Assembly: GCF_900107045.1 (NCBI RefSeq)
Contig: NZ_FNON01000005.1
Location: 682,001 to 746,000, forward strand
Length of the DNA stretch: 64,000 nt
Direction: 5' to 3'
Source of the DNA: Amycolatopsis xylanica
GTDB taxonomy: Bacteria > Actinomycetota > Actinomycetes > Mycobacteriales > Pseudonocardiaceae
The notes under the pieces are model-generated. The model searched no databases. It was not told where the DNA came from and saw nothing but the letters and a program-made list of their open reading frames with translations. The translations under genes were made by a program, and so were the position numbers. Of the stretch, positions 58,583-64,000 are shown piece after piece (positions within the stretch are counted from its first letter, which is position 1; the number at the start of each line of letters is the position of its first letter).

Positions 58583-61500
58583 TGCGGTTTTCGAACGGGG
58601 TCGGCGACCCGCGTCTACTCGAGGTCGACGCGGACTTCCAGGCGGTGCTCGACGGCCTGTCGCCGCTGGTCGACGCCGCCCGGATGACGCGCGCGCGGAC
58701 GTTCCACAAGAACGCGACCACAGCGGCGGGCACGCTCAAGCTCAACGAGACGCTCGACCTGCCCGCGCATGATTTCCTGCGCCCGGGCCGGGAATTCGAC
58801 GTGCTCGCCCGGTACAGCAACGGGGTCGAGAGCGACGACATCGCGCCGTCGATCCGCGGGATCACGCTCCGGCTGCGCGATCCCGGCACCGAGGAGGGCC
58901 TGCTCGACCTGTCGCTCAACACGGGCGAACTGTTCTTCCTGCGCACCGCGGACATGTTCCTGCGGTACTCCAACGGCGAGGCCGACGACATCGACCGCGA
59001 GGTGCCGGACTTCAAGCGGAACGGCTGGCGGCTTTACCGCTATGCCAGCACTTTCGCCGACTACCACTACTACTCGCAGGCGCCGACCGGCTATATCGCG
59101 GCGGACGGCACCCAGTACCTCGTGCGCTACCGGCTGCTGCCCGCGACCGGCGCGCCCGACACCGGGCACGTCGACTTCGAGGGCCGCGGCCTGCCGCCCG
59201 AGCCGCCGGCGGAGAACCCGCGTGACCCCGGCGACATCGACGACCCGAGGCCCAAGAACTTCCTGCACCTCGAACTGCGGGAGCGGATCCTCGAAGGCGG
59301 CCCGATCGGCGGGACCCTGCAGGTCCAGCTGCACCCGGTCACCGAGTCGGACGAGGAGAACGAACTCGCGCTCGACTGCATGCGGCCATGGGACCTGCCG
59401 TGGATCGACCTCGCGACCCTGCAGCTCGACTCGCTGGTCACCAACGCGAAGATCGAGGGCCTGCGCTTCAGCCCGGCGGTCGCGCCCGAGTCGCTCGGCA
59501 GTGTGCTCGCGACCTCGCCGTACGAGAACGCCTCGCTGAACCACTTGCGCGTGCTGCTGTACAGCCTCAGCGCGGCCGCGCGCCTGGAAGAACCGGCCGA
59601 GCCGGCGCCGAAGATGATCGGCTGCCCGTTCTCCGGTCACTCCACAGAGGACAGTCCTAAGCGGACCATCGCGGTGATCGGCGCCGGTCCTGCCGGGCTG
59701 AGCGCGGCGAGGGAACTGGAACGCGCCGGGCACCGCGCGATCGTGCTGGAGGCCCTGCCCGAGGTCGGTGGCAAATGCGAGTCGGTCGACATCGACGACC
59801 GCGCGTACGACCTCGGCGGGCATGTCTGCACCACCCAGTACGCCAACGTCGCCCAGCTCGCGGCCGAGCTCGGCATGCCGACCGAGGACACCACCCCGCA
59901 CCGGGTCTACGACCTCGACGACGGCGAGGCGAAGCCGCAGAGCACGGCCTTCTTCCGGCGCGAGACGTTCGGCAAGTACGCGGAGCTGCGCGACCGGCTG
60001 TTCCCGCAGATCGCCGAACCGGGCCTCGCGCACTCGGCGCGGTCGCTGGCGCAGCCCGTCTCACAGTGGCTCACCGAGCAGGGCCTCGAGTCGCTGGCCG
60101 AGTCGCTCGGCATCGGCTACACCTCGGCAGGGTACGGCTACCTCGCCGGTGATCTGCCCGCGCTCTACTTCGTGAAGTACGCCGAGATGACCGGCCTGCT
60201 GTCGGCCAAGCCGGAGCTGCTCGGGCACACCGGCAGCTTCACCATCCTCGGCGGGTTCAAGGGCCTGTGGGAGAAGGTCGCCGCGCAGCTCAGCGATGTC
60301 CGTTGCGGGACAACGATTTCCGCGATCGACCGTGACCTCGACGCGGGGACCGGGGGCGTGCGGATCACGACCGACCAGGGCGTGGTGACGGCCGACGACC
60401 TCGTGCTGACCGTCCCGCTCGACCAGCTGCTGCCGGTGCTCGACGCGACCCCGGAGGAGCGCGACCTCGCCGGGCGCGTGCGCGTGATGGACTACTACAC
60501 CACGGTCATCACCGCGACCGGCCTGCCCAGGTCCGCGTTCTACCTGGTCGATCAGCACACTCGGCCATCGGCCGCGCGCGGGCACGCCGTCGCGTTCCAT
60601 CACCGCTATCCCGACCAGGACGTCTACGCCTGCTATTCCTATGGCGAGCCAGGGCTCGACGGCGACGACATCGTCATCAAGCTGCGCGAGAACGTCGAGC
60701 GCATGGGCGGCGAACTCGTCGAGGTGCACACCCAGCGGCGCTGGCGATTCCTGCCGCATTTCGGCAGCGAGGACATCCTCGACGGCGTGTACGACCGGAT
60801 CGAGCACCTGCAGGGTCAGCGGCACACGTTCCACGCGGGCAGCCTGCCCGCCTATGAGCTGGTCGAGTGCACGGTCGCGTACAGCCGGAAACTCGTGCGC
60901 GAGCACTTCGACGGCGGCGACGACGTCTTCGGGCATTTCCTTGCCGCGCCTACGGAACAGCCGGTGCTGCTCAACCGGCCTGAGCCCACTGTGGACGCTC
61001 TGCGCGACTGGCTGATCGAGAACGTCGCCGCCGAGCTGCGGCTGCCCGCGGACCAGGTGGGCGCGACGGTCCGGCTGGACCGGTTCGCGCTGGAGTCCAT
61101 GTCGGTCGCCGCGCTGCAGTCGGGGCTGTCGGACTGGCTCGGGTTCCGGATCCCGCACACGTTGTTCCTCGAGCACCCGACCATCGACTCGATCGCGCGG
61201 CACCTGGCGGTCAAGGAAGAACCCGCCGAGAGCACGACGACCACGAACTCCACCCTCCTGTTAGGACTGACCGCGGCGCGGCCGTTCTTCTGCGTCGGCG
61301 GCGCGCTCGGGGCGGCGTACTACCTGCTGCAGCTGGCCAGGGATGTCGGCTCGGCGCGGCCGTTCTACGGTGTGCGCGCACCCGGGTACGACGGCAGCGA
61401 GGACCCGCTCGACACGGTCGAGGAGCTGGCCGCGCGGTACATCGAGTCGATCAGGCTGGTCCAGCCGTACGGCCCGTACCTGCTCGGCGGGCACTCGTTC

Positions 61501-63357
61501 GGCGGCGTGGTCGCCTACGAGATGGGCCGCCAGCTGCGCGAGGCGGGCGAAGAGGTCACGCGGATCGTGCTGCTCGACTCGTACGTGCCGATCCCCGGCC
61601 AGCCGCTGCCGCCCGAGGACGACGCGGCCGCCATCGAAGAGCTGCTCACCATGAACCGGCTCGCGTTCAAGTCGGGCGGCCCTGCCGGCGTCGAGATCGA
61701 CCCGGAACTGGCCGTGTCGGAACAGAAAGAGCGGCTCGGCCGGTTCCTCGGCGCGAACGGCTCACTGCCGGTCGAGGAGCACATCGGCAACATGCTCCGC
61801 GTGTACCAGGCGAACATCGAGGCCAACGTCAAGTACCAGCCCCGGCCGTCCGATCTCAAGGTCACGCTGCTCAAGGCCATGGACGGCTTCCCGCCGGTGA
61901 TGAAGCCGCACCGCAACACCGCGCTCAAGCTCGACCTGCCCGCCAACGGCTGGGAAGAGGTCGAACTGGGCGAGCTGGACCTCGTCGAGATCCCCGGCGA
62001 CCACTTCACCATGTTCGTCGAGCCCAACGACGAGAAGGTGGCCGCGGCCGTCCACACCGCACTGTCCGATGAGGAGCGCCGCAGCGCGAACACGTTGATC
62101 CAGGCCGAATCCGCCCGGTCGAAAGCCGAGACGACGATCGCGTTCAACCCGCTCGACCCGGCGTTCCTCAACGACCCGTACCCGTTCTACCGCGCGCTGC
62201 GGGAGAGCGCGCCGATCCACTACGAGGACACCGTCGGCGGCTGGATCTTCACGCGCTACGACGACGTGTCGAAGCTGCTGCGCAACCACGCGATCCTGCG
62301 GCCGCCGGTGACCGACTACCTGTTCGCCTCCGTGCCGCAGGTGATGCGCGACCGGATGGCGAACTTCGAGCGGCAGCTCGGGCTGATGCTGCCGTTCGCG
62401 AACCCGCCGTACCACACGCGGGTGCGCAGGCTGATGAGCAAGGCGTTCACCCCCAAGCTGATCGAGTCCTACCGGCCGCAGGTGGAGGCGGTCACCGACC
62501 GGCTGCTCGACCGGATCGAGGCCGACGGCGGCGGTGACCTGATGACCGCGATCGCCTACCCGCTGCCGTCCACGGTGATCATGGAGTTCATCGGCGTCCC
62601 CCGCGAGGACCACGCCAGGATGACGCACCTGTCCACCGAGATGATGCAGCTGCTCGGCGCCCAGTACGCGAAGGACGCGCCCGCCATCGCTTCGGCCGCG
62701 CACGTCGGGCTCAACGAGTTCAACGAGCGGCTGATCGAGATCATCGGCGAGCGGCGGCGGGAGCCGAAGGACGACCTGCTCTCGACCTTGGTCACCTTGA
62801 CCGGTCCGGACGGGAAACTGACCGACGAGGAACTGATCCTCAATTGCATGGCGATGCTCAACGCGGGGCTGGAGACCACCGCGAATTACCTCGCCAATGG
62901 AACGTTTGCATTATTCGGTAATCCGGACCAGATGCGGTTGCTGCGGGAAAACCCGGGGCTCGCGCCGAACGCGGCCGAGGAATTGCTGCGCTATGACGGA
63001 CCGGCCCCGATCATGACCCCGCAGCAGGCGGTCGAGGACGTGGTCATCGGCGGTCAGCTGATCAAGAAGGACCAGCTGCTGTACCCGGTCGTCGGCGCGG
63101 CCAACCGGGACCCGGCGCGGTTCCCCGACCCGGAGCGGCTTGACATCACCCGCGAGCCGAACGGGCAGCTCGGCTACGGCTTCGGGATCCACTTCTGCAT
63201 CGGCGCCGCGCTGGCGCGGATCGAGGGGCAGACGTACTTCTCCAAGCTGGTCACCCGGTTCCCCAAGCTGCGGCTCGACCCGGACAAGCCCGCGCCGGTG
63301 TTCCGCGACGACCCGCTGCTGCGAGGGCTCGAAACGCTCCACGTCCGCGTCGACTGA
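58582..63357 (+). CDS. Five-domain fusion: catalase-like heme protein - FAD PUFA-isomerase-like - ACP - thioesterase - cytochrome P450
   Basis: One open frame of 1591 residues with no break. Residues 1-345 are a minimal catalase-related heme domain: distal His42 in RTFHKNA, Asn113 in LNTGELFF, and proximal R323-x3-Tyr327 (RVLLYS). This resembles coral allene oxide synthase and mycobacterial MAP2744c rather than true catalases. Residues 360-775 are a FAD oxidoreductase (VIGAGPAGLSAA, EVGGKCES, LTVPLDQLL, QGQRHTFHAGS) resembling PUFA double-bond isomerase PAI. Residues 805-875 are an acyl carrier domain with Ser839 in LESM. Residues 890-1165 are a thioesterase with Ser972 in GHSFGG. Residues 1180-1591 are a P450 with AGLETT, EELLR and heme Cys1539 in FGIHFCIG. 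The protein would tailor and release the polyene acid loaded by the upstream ligase. GGAGG at 58573 fixes the start. Confidence 0.9.
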   Translation: MRFSNGVGDPRLLEVDADFQAVLDGLSPLVDAARMTRARTFHKNATTAAGTLKLNETLDLPAHDFLRPGREFDVLARYSNGVESDDIAPSIRGITLRLRDPGTEEGLLDLSLNTGELFFLRTADMFLRYSNGEADDIDREVPDFKRNGWRLYRYASTFADYHYYSQAPTGYIAADGTQYLVRYRLLPATGAPDTGHVDFEGRGLPPEPPAENPRDPGDIDDPRPKNFLHLELRERILEGGPIGGTLQVQLHPVTESDEENELALDCMRPWDLPWIDLATLQLDSLVTNAKIEGLRFSPAVAPESLGSVLATSPYENASLNHLRVLLYSLSAAARLEEPAEPAPKMIGCPFSGHSTEDSPKRTIAVIGAGPAGLSAARELERAGHRAIVLEALPEVGGKCESVDIDDRAYDLGGHVCTTQYANVAQLAAELGMPTEDTTPHRVYDLDDGEAKPQSTAFFRRETFGKYAELRDRLFPQIAEPGLAHSARSLAQPVSQWLTEQGLESLAESLGIGYTSAGYGYLAGDLPALYFVKYAEMTGLLSAKPELLGHTGSFTILGGFKGLWEKVAAQLSDVRCGTTISAIDRDLDAGTGGVRITTDQGVVTADDLVLTVPLDQLLPVLDATPEERDLAGRVRVMDYYTTVITATGLPRSAFYLVDQHTRPSAARGHAVAFHHRYPDQDVYACYSYGEPGLDGDDIVIKLRENVERMGGELVEVHTQRRWRFLPHFGSEDILDGVYDRIEHLQGQRHTFHAGSLPAYELVECTVAYSRKLVREHFDGGDDVFGHFLAAPTEQPVLLNRPEPTVDALRDWLIENVAAELRLPADQVGATVRLDRFALESMSVAALQSGLSDWLGFRIPHTLFLEHPTIDSIARHLAVKEEPAESTTTTNSTLLLGLTAARPFFCVGGALGAAYYLLQLARDVGSARPFYGVRAPGYDGSEDPLDTVEELAARYIESIRLVQPYGPYLLGGHSFGGVVAYEMGRQLREAGEEVTRIVLLDSYVPIPGQPLPPEDDAAAIEELLTMNRLAFKSGGPAGVEIDPELAVSEQKERLGRFLGANGSLPVEEHIGNMLRVYQANIEANVKYQPRPSDLKVTLLKAMDGFPPVMKPHRNTALKLDLPANGWEEVELGELDLVEIPGDHFTMFVEPNDEKVAAAVHTALSDEERRSANTLIQAESARSKAETTIAFNPLDPAFLNDPYPFYRALRESAPIHYEDTVGGWIFTRYDDVSKLLRNHAILRPPVTDYLFASVPQVMRDRMANFERQLGLMLPFANPPYHTRVRRLMSKAFTPKLIESYRPQVEAVTDRLLDRIEADGGGDLMTAIAYPLPSTVIMEFIGVPREDHARMTHLSTEMMQLLGAQYAKDAPAIASAAHVGLNEFNERLIEIIGERRREPKDDLLSTLVTLTGPDGKLTDEELILNCMAMLNAGLETTANYLANGTFALFGNPDQMRLLRENPGLAPNAAEELLRYDGPAPIMTPQQAVEDVVIGGQLIKKDQLLYPVVGAANRDPARFPDPERLDITREPNGQLGYGFGIHFCIGAALARIEGQTYFSKLVTRFPKLRLDPDKPAPVFRDDPLLRGLETLHVRVD

Positions 63358-63423
63358 CGCCGCGACACGCCCGTACCCGCCAAGAATTTTCCGCCACGTC
63401 CAAATCGGACTTTTCACCCGGCC

Positions 63424-63461
63424 GCCCGCCTGGCCCGCGTACCAAAGCGCGCCAGGCGGGC
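63424..63461 (+). terminator. Hairpin downstream of the PUFA operon
   Basis: GCCCGCCTGGC (63424-63434) pairs with GCCAGGCGGGC (63451-63461) across 16 bases. It lies 67 bases after the fusion-gene stop, with no U-tract. It is a likely transcript end, though not certain. The stretch 63358-63703 contains no gene; it holds this hairpin and the inverted repeat at 63504-63541. Confidence 0.5.
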
Positions 63462-63503
63462 GCCGGGTCGAGCACTTGCCCAACTGCGGTTTCCGTATCG
63501 ACT

Positions 63504-63541
63504 GTGCGGTGCGCACAACGATTTCTTTGTGCGCGCCGCAC
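63504..63541. promoter_or_regulatory. 15-bp inverted repeat with 8-base spacer
   Basis: GTGCGGTGCGCACAA (63504-63518) faces TTGTGCGCGCCGCAC (63527-63541), with one mismatch. Each arm also contains the shorter palindrome GTGCGCAC or GTGCGCGC. It is about 160 bases before the next gene. It could be an operator or a second terminator. Confidence 0.45.
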
Positions 63542-63703
63542 AAAGGCCGGGTGCGCGGTTTTGCCGCCTTCGCATCCGCGATTATCGGATTCGGTGTCCC
63601 GATCAGCGGCTTCCGGGATGCACCGCCGCGCCGCGCGTTCTACGCTGACCGAACTTGACGGAGATCGTCGGTATTTCGCGGGCGGAATCGCGGCAAGGGT
63701 GTA

Positions 63704-63946
63704 GTGGGGGCGCGGGTGGCGGAGACGGGGCGCGGCGAGGTGAACGGGCCGGAGGAGGACCAGTCGTTCAACGGCCGCCTGATTTTGATAACGGTGTTTG
63801 GATTCGTGCTGCTCGTGCCGCCGCTGCTGTCGGTGTTCAACACCGGCGCCCAGGTCTTCGGGGTGCCGGTCATCTGGGCCTACCTGTTCGTGGTCTGGGC
63901 CGTCCTCATCGGACTGGCCGCCGCGCTCGCCGGACGCTCGGGATAG
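63704..63946 (+). CDS. Small two-helix membrane protein, probably a partner of a solute:sodium symporter
   Basis: An 80-residue protein with a hydrophilic N-terminus of about 24 residues and two membrane helices (about 26-44 and 54-75). PPLLSVFNTGAQVFGVPVIW recalls small symporter-associated proteins of the DUF3311 type, in which a short loop with a Pro-x-x-Trp motif joins two helices. GTG at 63704 or 63716 may be the start. The gene following at 63951 begins with a membrane segment, which fits such a pair. Confidence 0.6.
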   Translation: MGARVAETGRGEVNGPEEDQSFNGRLILITVFGFVLLVPPLLSVFNTGAQVFGVPVIWAYLFVVWAVLIGLAAALAGRSG

Positions 63947-63950
63947 CGCG

Positions 63951-64000
63951 GTGCTGCAGACCTGGGTCGTGGTCACGGTGTCCGTCGCCTACCTCGCCGT
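63951..64000 (+). CDS. N-terminal start of a membrane protein (possible sodium:solute symporter), cut by the window
   Basis: GTG at 63951, four bases after the preceding stop, opens a frame read as LQTWVVVTVSVAYLA, a hydrophobic helix of the kind found at the start of SSS-family symporters or symporter-like sensor kinases. Only 16 codons are present, so this is a positional guess. Confidence 0.35.
   Translation, partial: MLQTWVVVTVSVAYLA

Noticed and set aside
58582..59625. The N-terminus of the fusion protein as a true hydrogen-peroxide catalase
   Set aside because: It is only about 345 residues and lacks most of the catalase barrel and wrapping segments. The motif set fits minimal catalase-related fatty-acid hydroperoxide enzymes better.
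58426..63357. The fusion gene as an assembly artefact joining separate genes
   Set aside because: The frame is continuous over 4.8 kb, linkers between domains are Pro/Glu/Thr-rich as in natural multidomain proteins, and no internal stop, ribosome site or repeat junction is seen. It cannot be excluded without reads.

Overview
This is high-GC actinobacterial DNA. A complete Pup-proteasome locus (dop, pup, prcB, prcA, pafA, pafB, pafC) next to tatA, tatC and a HelY-type helicase points to a mycelial Actinomycetota genome, most likely Pseudonocardiaceae (Amycolatopsis-like). That assignment rests on gene content and style only. No rRNA, tRNA, CRISPR or insertion sequence was seen.

Layout. 1-4.2 kb: tail of an unknown gene, a Nudix hydrolase, then dop-pup-prcB-prcA. 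4.2-14.4 kb: accessory genes, consisting of a SARP/AfsR-type regulator between two secreted-protein genes (both preceded by 11-bp-phased heptamers that fit a SARP site), two esterases, a TetR/VOC pair with a clear operator, and a PAP2-diacylglycerol kinase fusion. 14.5-24.5 kb: pafA, hydrolases, pafBC, tatAC and a lipid kinase, interrupted by accessory genes. 24.5-28.8 kb: a cluster of palindromes and an iron-siderophore importer with an IdeR/DtxR-like box. 29.4-36.6 kb: HelY and a duplicated [DUF4333 - Eis acetyltransferase] module. 36.6-41.2 kb: a 5'-3' exonuclease, and an operon of class III cyclase, GAF protein and intracellular subtilase.

41.3-63.4 kb is the main attraction. It is one operon-like block encoding a Pfa-type polyunsaturated fatty acid (PUFA) synthase: PfaD enoyl reductase; PfaA with KS-AT-7xACP-KR-DH; and a PfaB/C-type protein with KS-CLF-AT and several dehydratase domains. 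These are followed by a fatty acyl-AMP ligase and a 1591-residue fusion. The fusion contains a catalase-like heme domain, a FAD domain resembling PUFA double-bond isomerases, an acyl carrier protein, a thioesterase and a cytochrome P450. The likely logic is that the synthase makes a polyene acid, the ligase loads it on the carrier of the fusion, the redox domains rearrange and oxidise it, and the thioesterase releases it. The product is unknown. An oxylipin-like or conjugated polyene lipid is the inference.

The most unusual DNA feature is a 52-bp palindromic repeat centred on GGTTAGAACC. It occurs four times between convergent genes, where it looks like an ordinary intergenic palindrome. It also occurs six times, in frame, inside pfaA, once in every linker between the seven tandem carrier domains. 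ACP1-ACP6 plus linker repeat with an exact 276-bp period. An intergenic palindrome has apparently been adopted as protein linker and, in the mRNA, as a strong hairpin between carrier domains.
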